This document shows positions 1-5,544 of a stretch of 5,544 nt of DNA, piece by piece; within the stretch, counting starts at the first letter, position 1, and each line of letters starts with the position of its first letter. The position numbers and the translations under genes were made by a program. Source of the stretch: Legionellales bacterium (GTDB lineage Bacteria; Pseudomonadota; Gammaproteobacteria; Legionellales; Legionellaceae); assembly GCA_003489505.1 (NCBI GenBank), contig DNMA01000093.1, forward strand, positions 1 to 5,544, written 5' to 3'. Below the pieces are notes generated by a model. The model was not told the DNA's origin. It did no database searches and saw only the letters and a list, made by a program, of their open reading frames with translations.

Positions 1-247
1 GTATAAATCATACGTCTGATGAATCCTGGATATTTAAAATACTGAGATAAGGCTTCTTCTTTATTTAAACCTTGAATTCATGTCTATCAAGCCCGCGTAA
101 AAGCGCTTGGATCTATACGCATCGCCTCCGGCATACATTTTAGATTGTTGAAATTTAAAAGTGGAAGGAAATGCCAAATACTCTTCTAATAATTGATTTT
201 TTTTCAGGTTTTAATATTTCTAATTGACTATGGGCTGTATCGGCCAT
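1..247 (-). pseudogene. Frameshifted remnant of an unrecognised gene, 5' part only
   Basis: On the minus strand a protein-like reading begins at ATG 247-245 (MADTAHSQLEILKPEK) and then stops at 157-155. Skipping one base in the run of eight A (plus-strand T 197-204) carries the reading on as NQLLEEYLAFPSTFKF, through a stretch containing QQSKMYAGGDAYRSKRFYAG, to a stop at 63-61. Skipping one more base near 76-81 opens a third frame, IQGLNKEEALSQYFKYPGF followed by IRRMIY, which runs off the window. Both shifts go the same way, as if one extra base had been added twice. All three pieces have ordinary protein composition and join sensibly, so this looks like one gene that decayed or was mis-sequenced. 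The start is uncertain: a TTG at 265-263 in the same frame has GAGG seven bases upstream (276-273), a better ribosome site than ATG 247 has. I do not recognise the family and assign no function. It lies divergent from the icmL-like gene. Confidence 0.55.
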
Positions 248-313
248 TTTAATTTTAAACAACAAAAATCGACCTCATTAATTGCAACAAAAAAGAAAAC
301 AAAGGTTAAATGT

Positions 314-355
314 TTGACAATTCAGGGTTGACATTCATTTAAATGATTACCTAAT
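314..355 (+). promoter_or_regulatory. Putative sigma-70 promoter(s) with two TTGACA boxes
   Basis: Two perfect -35 hexamers, TTGACA, lie at 314-319 and 328-333, 14 bases apart, upstream of the icmL-like gene. The second pairs with CCTAAT at 350-355 (four of six matches to TATAAT, 16-base spacer). The first pairs less well with TTTAAA at 338-343 (18-base spacer). Either would start transcription roughly 60-75 bases ahead of the ATG at 425. The -10 elements are weak, and AT-rich DNA yields chance matches, so this is a sequence-based guess. The remainder of 248-424 shows no gene. Confidence 0.4.
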
Positions 356-392
356 TTGATTTACAAATCTTAGGGTCTATGGCAAATTAATT

Positions 393-424
393 ATTATCAT
401 GACTCATTATCGTATTGAATTATC
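393..424 (+). repeat. Three ATTATC direct repeats, 13-base pitch, abutting a start codon
   Basis: ATTATC occurs at 393-398, 406-411 and 419-424, with exactly 13 bases between successive starts. The first and third copies are both followed by ATG; the third of these is the start codon of the icmL-like gene at 425. The repeats occupy the place where a Shine-Dalgarno sequence should be, and none is seen. They could bind a regulator or be a chance product of AT-rich sequence; I do not match them to a known operator. Confidence 0.35.
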
Positions 425-973
425 ATGCTAAAATTTAAATTACTATCTATTACTTTTTTATCAAGCTTAAGCATTGCAAGTTTTGCAGCCGCTACAAAAG
501 TCACTAATACGCCACCCAGCCAAGATATTCGTTGTACTAGTACAGTGCCTGATTATTCAGAAAAAGCAAAACTTCGATTTATTAAAGAATGGGCAACTTA
601 TGTGGCTCAAAACTCTTTTAATTTAAATCACGATGACTTAGAAAATCATCTCAAACAATTACAGTTTTGTTATTCAAGCTCGGGCTGGAATCAATTTAAT
701 CAAGCGCTTCATAAGTCTGGAAATTTAAATTTAATTAACCAACACCGGCTCAAAGCCAACACTGATGTGATTGGCCCCATTGAAGTCAATCATCATCCAA
801 AATACTCCAGTTGGACTGCAATGGTTCCCATGCGTGTAGTATATCAAAATCAAAATCAAAGAATTAGTCAAGAAATGAACGTGCATTTAACGATTAACCA
901 ACAAAGCGATAATCATTTAGCAGTCATTCAAATTGTAGGAAGACCTGCAGATAAAAAACTGCCTTCGCCTTAA
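425..973 (+). CDS. Secreted IcmL/DotI-like protein
   Basis: This encodes a 182-residue exported protein. Residues 1-23 form a typical signal peptide: basic start MLKFK, a hydrophobic core, then an Ala-rich cleavage region (SFAAA). The mature part resembles the periplasmic domain of the IcmL/DotI family, a VirB8-like fold in Dot/Icm type IVB secretion systems. The features used are a W-A-x-x-x-A-x-x-x-F helix near residues 56-65, GWNQF at 87-91 followed by a Leu- and Ser-containing segment, and WTAMVPMRVVY at 130-140. Genuine DotI keeps an N-terminal membrane anchor and sits in the inner-membrane part of the apparatus. This protein seems to be released or only loosely held, so it is better read as an IcmL-like paralogue of the kind found scattered in Legionella genomes than as a core component. 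Cys37 and Cys82 could form a disulfide. No Shine-Dalgarno sequence precedes ATG 425; the upstream ATG at 399 is out of frame, so 425 is the best start. The gene stands alone, convergent with the L,D-transpeptidase. Family assignment is from remembered pattern, without a search. Confidence 0.72.
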   Translation: MLKFKLLSITFLSSLSIASFAAATKVTNTPPSQDIRCTSTVPDYSEKAKLRFIKEWATYVAQNSFNLNHDDLENHLKQLQFCYSSSGWNQFNQALHKSGNLNLINQHRLKANTDVIGPIEVNHHPKYSSWTAMVPMRVVYQNQNQRISQEMNVHLTINQQSDNHLAVIQIVGRPADKKLPSP

Positions 974-986
974 AGCCAAGGCAGTT
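957..986. terminator. Bidirectional intrinsic terminator between convergent genes
   Basis: AACTGCCTT at 957-965 and AAGGCAGTT at 978-986 form a perfect 9-bp stem with a 12-base loop. Read on the minus strand, the stem is followed by a run of T (plus-strand A 953-958), the classical form for ending the L,D-transpeptidase operon. Read on the plus strand it is followed by AAAAATTTATT, so termination of the icmL-like transcript should be less efficient. The left arm lies within the last codons of the icmL-like gene, and its TAA stop (971-973) lies in the loop. Confidence 0.75.
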
Positions 987-992
987 AAAAAT

Positions 993-1616
993 TTATTGTG
1001 GGTTTGGTGCAGGTCGAGTGCGAATCCAATCCCCATCACCATCTTCATCTGAATAAGATAAAACCGTAACGTGTGTGCCAATACGGATAAACTCTTCATT
1101 TAACCACTTCGCAGCACTTGGAAGAACGCGAATACATCCATGGCTGGCATTAGCCATCGGTACATCATAAGCCGCATGAATGGTATATCCGCGGTAAAAA
1201 TACATACAATAAGGCATTTTAGCACCACCAGTTGTCTCAACTGGGTATTCGCCAGATTTACAATCAATCCCATGCTTATTGTATACTCTAAAGGTGCCTG
1301 TGACGGTTCGACAAGGCTCACCAACATCTTCACACATATCTTTACCACCTGAGGCACTACCGGTCATGACGCGTTTACCCTGTTCATCATAAGCGGCCCA
1401 CGAAAACACCTTTGGATCAAATACAAATTCTTTTTGACCCGTTGCAGGGATATCCATTGGGAAGTAATTTCTACCTCTTTTATCACGAATATAATGCAAA
1501 GTATGATGACGATAACCTTGATCATCTACGATATAAGTCGATTCATCATAATCCACACAGGCCGCCAATCCAGACAGCAAAAACATGATTGAAAAAAATT
1601 TCCAAAATTTTTTCAT
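993..1616 (-). CDS. L,D-transpeptidase (YkuD domain) lipoprotein, EnhA-like
   Basis: This 207-residue protein is predicted to cross-link peptidoglycan stem peptides (3-3 links) or attach proteins to them in the periplasm. Residues 1-20 are a lipoprotein signal: MKKFWKFF, a hydrophobic core, then the lipobox LAAC with Cys20 as the lipidated residue. Residues 21-60 are a short non-catalytic region. The YkuD catalytic domain spans about 62-185 and ends in the diagnostic active site: His147 (YTIH) and SHGCIR at 158-163, with nucleophile Cys161, His159 and Arg163. Four further cysteines (95, 102, 119, 137) precede it and could pair in the oxidising periplasm. No peptidoglycan-binding LysM domain is present. 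Similar proteins in Legionella and Coxiella are annotated as 'enhanced entry' EnhA proteins, but which paralogue this is cannot be told here. It is the last gene of the kbl-tdh-ettA cluster, 11 bases after ettA, and is followed by a hairpin terminator. Confidence 0.9.
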   Translation of the reverse strand: MKKFWKFFSIMFLLSGLAACVDYDESTYIVDDQGYRHHTLHYIRDKRGRNYFPMDIPATGQKEFVFDPKVFSWAAYDEQGKRVMTGSASGGKDMCEDVGEPCRTVTGTFRVYNKHGIDCKSGEYPVETTGGAKMPYCMYFYRGYTIHAAYDVPMANASHGCIRVLPSAAKWLNEEFIRIGTHVTVLSYSDEDGDGDWIRTRPAPNPQ

Positions 1617-1623
1617 AACATTG

Positions 1624-1629
1624 CACCTT
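1624..1629 (-). promoter_or_regulatory. Shine-Dalgarno site of the L,D-transpeptidase, overlapping the ettA stop
   Basis: Minus-strand AAGGTG is seven bases from the start codon at 1616, which fixes the start of the transpeptidase. It shares two bases with the ettA TAA stop (1630-1628), so ribosomes finishing ettA end over this site. This fits translational coupling. Confidence 0.75.
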
Positions 1630-3301
1630 ATTGATGAAGTGGTCGATATTTAATACGAGAAGGTTGTTGAGCCTTATCACCTAAACGACTTTGACGATAA
1701 GTTTCATAATCAGAATAGTTCCCTTCCATGAATAAGACTTCTGAATTACCTTCAAATACCAACATATGCGTACAAATTCTATCTAAAAACCATCGATCAT
1801 GCGAAACAACAATCGCACAGCCTGGGAAAGATAATAATGCTTCTTCTAGAGCACGTAAAGTCTCGACGTCTAAATCATTACTCGGTTCGTCAAGCAATAA
1901 TACATTTGCACCTTGAATTAATAATTTCGCTAAGTGCACACGATTTCGCTCACCCCCAGATAATTGATCAACTCGTTTCTGCTGATCACCACCTTTGAAG
2001 TTAAAACGCCCCACATAAGCACGCGATGGCATGGTGGTCGTACCGACTTGTAAAAGATCATGACCGCCAGAAATGGCTTCCCAAACAGTCTGATTGGCTT
2101 GTAAGTCATCTCTGAACTGACCGACATGCGCTAATTTAACAGTATCACCAATTCGAATCACGCCAGCATCTGGCACTTCTTGTTCAGACAAGAGTTTTAG
2201 AAATGTAGATTTACCTGCACCATTAGCACCGATAATTCCCATGATGCCGCCTTTAGGTAAAATCAAATTGAGTTTATCAAACAACAATCTATCACCATAG
2301 CTCTTGCTGACATCATTGGCTTCAATCACTAAATCACCCAAACGCTCACCAGGTGGAATAAAAATTTCATTGGTTTCTTGACGTTTTTGGAAAGTTTTAG
2401 ATTGAAGCTCTTCAAATCTTGCCAGACGTGCCTTACTTTTTGCATGGCGCGCTTTAGCATTGGTTCGAACCCATTCAAGCTCTGCAGACAAGGCTTTATA
2501 ATGCGCTTGTTCTTGTTTTTGTTCTTGTTCTAAACGACTATTTTTATATTCTAACCAAGCTGAGTAGTTGCCTTTGAATGGGATACCTTCTCCCCTATCT
2601 AATTCTAAAATCCACTCGGCGACATGGTCGAGGAAATATCTATCATGCGTGACGGCCACTACAGTACCGGAAAACTTCTCTAAGTACTGCTCTAACCAAG
2701 CCACACTTTCTGCGTCTAAATGGTTGGTGGGCTCATCTAAGAGTAAGACATCTGGACTGGATAATAATAAACGACATAAAGCGACACGACGTCTTTCACC
2801 ACCTGATAAGACTTCAATTTTGGCATCCCAATCAGGCAAACGAAGTGCATCGGCGGCAATTTCTAATTGTCGCTCTAAATCCCAACCATGACCTGCTTCA
2901 ATTTGATGCTGAAGCTCACCTTGTTCAACCAAAAGTTCATTCATTTCTTCATCAGACATCGGCTCACAAAACTTCATGCTGATTTCTTGAAATCTTTCAA
3001 GTTTTTGAATCATTTCGACAACGGCTTCATTAACAACTTCACGAACCGTTTTGCTTAAATCAAATTCCGGCTCTTGTGATAAATAACCAATTTTCAATCC
3101 TGCTTGCGGTCTTGCTTCACCGATGAAGTTTTTATCAACTCCGGCCATGATTTTTAATAATGTTGATTTACCTGAGCCATTCAAACCCAAGACGCCAATT
3201 TTTGCGCCAGGAAAAAAACTTAAGGAAATATCTTTTAAAATATATCGTTGTTGATCAACGACTTTACTCAATTGATGTAGAGTAAAAACATATTGTGACA
3301 T
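1628..3301 (-). CDS. ettA: Energy-dependent translational throttle protein EttA (ABC-F ATPase)
   Basis: The product is a 557-residue cytoplasmic protein with two ABC ATPase domains and no membrane segment, nearly the same length as E. coli EttA (555). EttA binds the ribosomal E site and restrains or permits the first elongation steps according to the ATP/ADP ratio. Domain 1 has Walker A GLNGSGKST (39-47), signature LSGGE (165-169), Walker B ending in Asp189-Glu190, and switch His219. A charged helical insertion at about 95-140 corresponds to the 'arm' that contacts the L1 stalk. The inter-domain linker, about 242-320, is rich in Lys, Arg, Gln and Glu, as in the P-site tRNA interaction motif. 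Domain 2 has Walker A GANGAGKST (358-366), LSGGE (447-451), Asp471-Glu472 and His501. Both catalytic glutamates are present, so both sites should hydrolyse ATP. The N-terminus MSQYVFTLHQLSKVV and the C-terminal RIKYRP segment agree with EttA rather than Uup or YheS. It follows tdh by 12 bases. Confidence 0.96.
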   Translation of the reverse strand: MSQYVFTLHQLSKVVDQQRYILKDISLSFFPGAKIGVLGLNGSGKSTLLKIMAGVDKNFIGEARPQAGLKIGYLSQEPEFDLSKTVREVVNEAVVEMIQKLERFQEISMKFCEPMSDEEMNELLVEQGELQHQIEAGHGWDLERQLEIAADALRLPDWDAKIEVLSGGERRRVALCRLLLSSPDVLLLDEPTNHLDAESVAWLEQYLEKFSGTVVAVTHDRYFLDHVAEWILELDRGEGIPFKGNYSAWLEYKNSRLEQEQKQEQAHYKALSAELEWVRTNAKARHAKSKARLARFEELQSKTFQKRQETNEIFIPPGERLGDLVIEANDVSKSYGDRLLFDKLNLILPKGGIMGIIGANGAGKSTFLKLLSEQEVPDAGVIRIGDTVKLAHVGQFRDDLQANQTVWEAISGGHDLLQVGTTTMPSRAYVGRFNFKGGDQQKRVDQLSGGERNRVHLAKLLIQGANVLLLDEPSNDLDVETLRALEEALLSFPGCAIVVSHDRWFLDRICTHMLVFEGNSEVLFMEGNYSDYETYRQSRLGDKAQQPSRIKYRPLHQ

Positions 3302-3309
3302 AAAACTAA

Positions 3310-3315
3310 TCCTCT
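3310..3315 (-). promoter_or_regulatory. Shine-Dalgarno site of ettA, overlapping the tdh stop
   Basis: Minus-strand AGAGGA lies eight bases before the ettA ATG (3301-3299) and supports that start. It shares two bases with the tdh TAG stop (3316-3314), which favours co-transcription and translational coupling of tdh with ettA. Confidence 0.75.
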
Positions 3316-4357
3316 AAACGCCTCGCCAATCTAATAGAATCTTTCCACTATGTCCTGAAGACATCATTTCAAAAGCTTCCTGATAATCAGCTACTGCATA
3401 TTCATGTGTAATAATTGGACTTAAATCCAGTCCAGATTGTAACATGGCCATCATTTTATACCATGTGCTATACATTTTGCGACCATAAATTCCTTGGATA
3501 CGCAAACATTTAAAAATCACTTGATGCCAATCAATGGCTGTTTGTTTTGGTGGTATTCCTAAAAGAGCCATGCCACCGCCATGCTGCAAAGCATTAATTA
3601 TTTGTGTTAAAGCAGAAGGATGACCTGACATTTCTAATCCTACACCAAAACCATGCTCAATTCCCAAATCTTTCATGACATCTGTCAATTGTTGCTTGGG
3701 TAATAATACTGTTGCATCAGCACCCATTTTCTTAGCCAACTCTAAACGATAAGCATTGATATCTGTAATGACCACACGTCTTGCTCCTGCAATTTTTGCA
3801 ATCGCTACTGCCATCAAGCCAATCGGACCTGCGCCAGTAATTAACACATCCTCCCCTAATAAATCAAAACTTAAGGCCGTATGTGTTGCATTACCTAAGG
3901 GGTCAAGAATCGCTGCGTATTCATCCGGAATATCATCCGGCAGAATAATAACATTTTCTTGCGGAATACTTAAATACTTAGCAAAAGCCCCCATGCGATT
4001 GACACCCACCCCAACCGTTTTAGGACAAAGGTGAGCTTGACCTGTGCGACAGAATTTACAAACTCCACAAACCAAGTGTCCCTCACCGGAGACTCGCTGT
4101 CCAATTTTATAATTTTTAACTTCATCGCCTAAGGCCACAATTCTACCATAAAACTCATGGCCGATGGTCATGGGTACAGGAATTGTCAATTGTGCCCACT
4201 CATCCCAGTGATAAATGTGCATATCTGTTCCACAGATTGCGGTTTTTTCGACTTCAATCAAAACATCATTTTTGCCCACTATTGGTTTTTCAACATCTTG
4301 TAACCAAATTCCTTTCTCAGGTAATAATTTCACTAAAGCTTTCATCAATACATCCAT
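3314..4357 (-). CDS. tdh: L-threonine 3-dehydrogenase
   Basis: This NAD+-dependent, zinc-containing cytoplasmic enzyme oxidises L-threonine to 2-amino-3-ketobutyrate, the substrate of Kbl encoded just upstream. It belongs to the medium-chain dehydrogenase family. Seen in the 347-residue reading: catalytic zinc region Cys42 with ICGTD, His47, and GHE at 66-68; GEGH with His94; a structural-zinc set of four cysteines at 97, 100, 103 and 111; Rossmann motif GAGPIG at 175-180; and Asp199 at the end of the second strand, as expected for NAD+. Two starts are possible. ATG 4357 overlaps the kbl stop as TAATG and adds MDVL. ATG 4345 gives [14 protein letters not shown], which matches the E. coli N-terminus and turns Cys42 and His94 into Cys38 and His90, the E. 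coli numbers; the protein is then 343 residues against 341 in E. coli. I favour 4345 by homology, but 4357 is consistent with coupled reinitiation. All expected zinc and cofactor residues are present. Confidence 0.96.
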   Translation of the reverse strand: MDVLMKALVKLLPEKGIWLQDVEKPIVGKNDVLIEVEKTAICGTDMHIYHWDEWAQLTIPVPMTIGHEFYGRIVALGDEVKNYKIGQRVSGEGHLVCGVCKFCRTGQAHLCPKTVGVGVNRMGAFAKYLSIPQENVIILPDDIPDEYAAILDPLGNATHTALSFDLLGEDVLITGAGPIGLMAVAIAKIAGARRVVITDINAYRLELAKKMGADATVLLPKQQLTDVMKDLGIEHGFGVGLEMSGHPSALTQIINALQHGGGMALLGIPPKQTAIDWHQVIFKCLRIQGIYGRKMYSTWYKMMAMLQSGLDLSPIITHEYAVADYQEAFEMMSSGHSGKILLDWRGV

Positions 4358-5544
4358 TATTTTATGATATTTAAATCTTTACCCACATCTCTAAATGCCA
4401 TCAAAGCGATTTCCAATTGCTTTCTTGTTAAACCTGCTGACATCTGAGTACGAATTCTTGCTTGGCCATGTGGCACCACGGGATAAGAAAAACCAATGAC
4501 ATAAATGCCTTTTGCCAATAAACGCTCAGCCATTTGTTGAGCCAATATTGCATCCCCTAACATCACGGGAATAATGGGATGATGTCCAGGTTTCAATTCA
4601 AACCCTAATTCCTCAAGACCTTGTCTAAAAAATGAGGTATTGTCTTCTAAAGTTTTTTGTAATTCTGGATGTGCTTGCAACCAATTTAAGATTTCAAAAC
4701 TGGTTTGGGCAATCATAGGTGCCAAAGAATTGGAGAATAAATAAGGACGCGAGCGTTGTTTTAACCAATCAATAATCGCTTGATGTCCAGAAATATAGCC
4801 ACCCGATGCGCCCCCTAAAGCCTTGCCAAGCGTTCCCGTAATGATATCCACTTGGTCTTCGACTCCAAATAAACTGGGTGTTCCTCGGCCATTTTTCCCA
4901 ATAAAACCCACAGCATGAGAGTCATCAACCATCACAATGGCTTTATAACGTTTGGCCAAATCACAAATTTCTGGCAAATTCGCAAAAGTGCCATCCATGG
5001 AGAATACCCCATCGGTTGCAATCATACGAAAACGCGCATCTTGAGATTCTTGTAAACATTTCTCAAGTTCAGCCATATTATTATTAGCATATCGATAACG
5101 TCTTGCTTTACTAAGACGAATGCCATCAATGATACTGGCATGATTAAGGGCATCACTGATGATGGCATCTTGTTCTGATAATAAAGTCTCAAATAACCCC
5201 CCATTGGCATCAAAGCAAGAGGAATATAAAATCGTGTCATCTTTTCGAAGGTATTGGCTTAAAGCCTGCTCTAGTTTTTTATGTGGGGTTTGTGTGCCGC
5301 AAATAAAACGTACAGACGCCATTCCATAACCATATTGATCTAATGCCTGATGAGCAGATTCAATGACAAAAGGATGGTTGGCTAAACCTAAATAATTATT
5401 AGCACACAAATTAATGACGTCATGATCTGAAACGGTGATATCGGCTTGTTGAGGACTTTGTAAAATGCGTTCGGGTTTCAAAAGCCCTTGCTGCTTAATA
5501 TCTTCCAATGAGGCTTGTAAATGACTAATGAATTGCATATCCAT
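4357..5544 (-). CDS. kbl: Glycine C-acetyltransferase (2-amino-3-ketobutyrate CoA ligase)
   Basis: This pyridoxal-phosphate enzyme cleaves 2-amino-3-ketobutyrate with CoA to give glycine and acetyl-CoA, the second step of threonine breakdown after Tdh. It belongs to the alpha-oxoamine synthase group of fold-type I aminotransferases. The 395-residue reading aligns end to end with E. coli Kbl (398). [12 protein letters not shown] occupies 47-58. SSCFDANGG at 108-116 and His135 in NHAS are cofactor-contacting segments. VDDSH at 206-210 contains the Asp that meets the pyridine nitrogen. The Schiff-base Lys241 is in [14 protein letters not shown] (E. coli Lys244), and Arg365 in ARIRTQ corresponds to the substrate-carboxylate Arg368. 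The start codon is the very last triplet of the window. The N-terminus MDMQF aligns with E. coli MRGEF, so the gene is probably complete, but its ribosome site and promoter are not in view. It is the first visible gene of the cluster and overlaps the tdh frame by one base. Confidence 0.96.
   Translation of the reverse strand: MDMQFISHLQASLEDIKQQGLLKPERILQSPQQADITVSDHDVINLCANNYLGLANHPFVIESAHQALDQYGYGMASVRFICGTQTPHKKLEQALSQYLRKDDTILYSSCFDANGGLFETLLSEQDAIISDALNHASIIDGIRLSKARRYRYANNNMAELEKCLQESQDARFRMIATDGVFSMDGTFANLPEICDLAKRYKAIVMVDDSHAVGFIGKNGRGTPSLFGVEDQVDIITGTLGKALGGASGGYISGHQAIIDWLKQRSRPYLFSNSLAPMIAQTSFEILNWLQAHPELQKTLEDNTSFFRQGLEELGFELKPGHHPIIPVMLGDAILAQQMAERLLAKGIYVIGFSYPVVPHGQARIRTQMSAGLTRKQLEIALMAFRDVGKDLNIIK

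Noticed and set aside
209..226. TTAATATT followed by TAATT, resembling half of a Legionella PmrA site
   Set aside because: Only one half-site fits, it lies within the broken gene, and it is about 200 bases from the icmL-like start.
393..411. Possible Fur box upstream of the icmL-like gene
   Set aside because: The stretch matches the 19-base consensus at only 11 positions, nearly all in the right half; the left half does not fit. In AT-rich sequence this is weak.
1613..1621. Minus-strand minimal ORF ATG-TTA-TGA overlapping the transpeptidase start
   Set aside because: Its ATG is only two bases from the Shine-Dalgarno sequence, too close for use; probably chance.
2568..2891. Plus-strand open frame of 107 codons opposite ettA
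   Set aside because: It is antisense to the conserved first ATPase domain, has low-complexity composition and resembles no known family.
3756..4034. Plus-strand open frame of 92 codons opposite tdh
   Set aside because: It lies antisense to the conserved Rossmann region of tdh, and its openness follows from codon use on the other strand.

Overview
The window looks like a piece of an AT-rich gammaproteobacterial chromosome, most likely from the order Legionellales (the Legionella/Coxiella group). This rests on three points: a secreted protein resembling the IcmL/DotI family of the Dot/Icm type IVB secretion system; a lipoprotein L,D-transpeptidase of the kind annotated as 'enhanced entry' EnhA proteins in Legionella and Coxiella; and kbl, tdh and ettA products close in sequence to the E. 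coli enzymes. The placement is an inference from remembered family features, not from a search.

Layout, left to right. Bases 1-247 (perhaps to 265) hold the 5' part of a minus-strand gene whose reading frame is broken at least twice; I do not recognise the product. Bases 248-424 are intergenic and carry two TTGACA boxes 14 bases apart and three ATTATC repeats at an exact 13-base pitch. They lead into a plus-strand gene (425-973) for a signal-peptide-bearing IcmL-like protein. That gene converges on a long minus-strand cluster, and a 9-bp hairpin at 957-986 sits between the two stop codons, partly inside the end of the icmL-like gene.

The minus-strand cluster is transcribed from the right edge leftwards: kbl (4357-5544), tdh (3314-4357), ettA (1628-3301), L,D-transpeptidase (993-1616). 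kbl and tdh overlap by one base (TAATG). The next two junctions are 12 and 11 bases, and in both the Shine-Dalgarno sequence of the downstream gene overlaps the stop codon of the upstream gene. This is the layout of a single, translationally coupled operon. Its promoter lies outside the window.

Tdh and Kbl together convert threonine to 2-amino-3-ketobutyrate and then to glycine plus acetyl-CoA. EttA is a ribosome-bound ABC-F ATPase that gates translation according to energy state, and the last gene encodes a periplasmic cell-wall cross-linking enzyme. Nothing here amounts to an undescribed system. The most notable points are the broken gene at the left edge, the repeat-bearing upstream region of the IcmL-like gene, and the joining of threonine catabolism, EttA and a cell-wall enzyme in one transcription unit.
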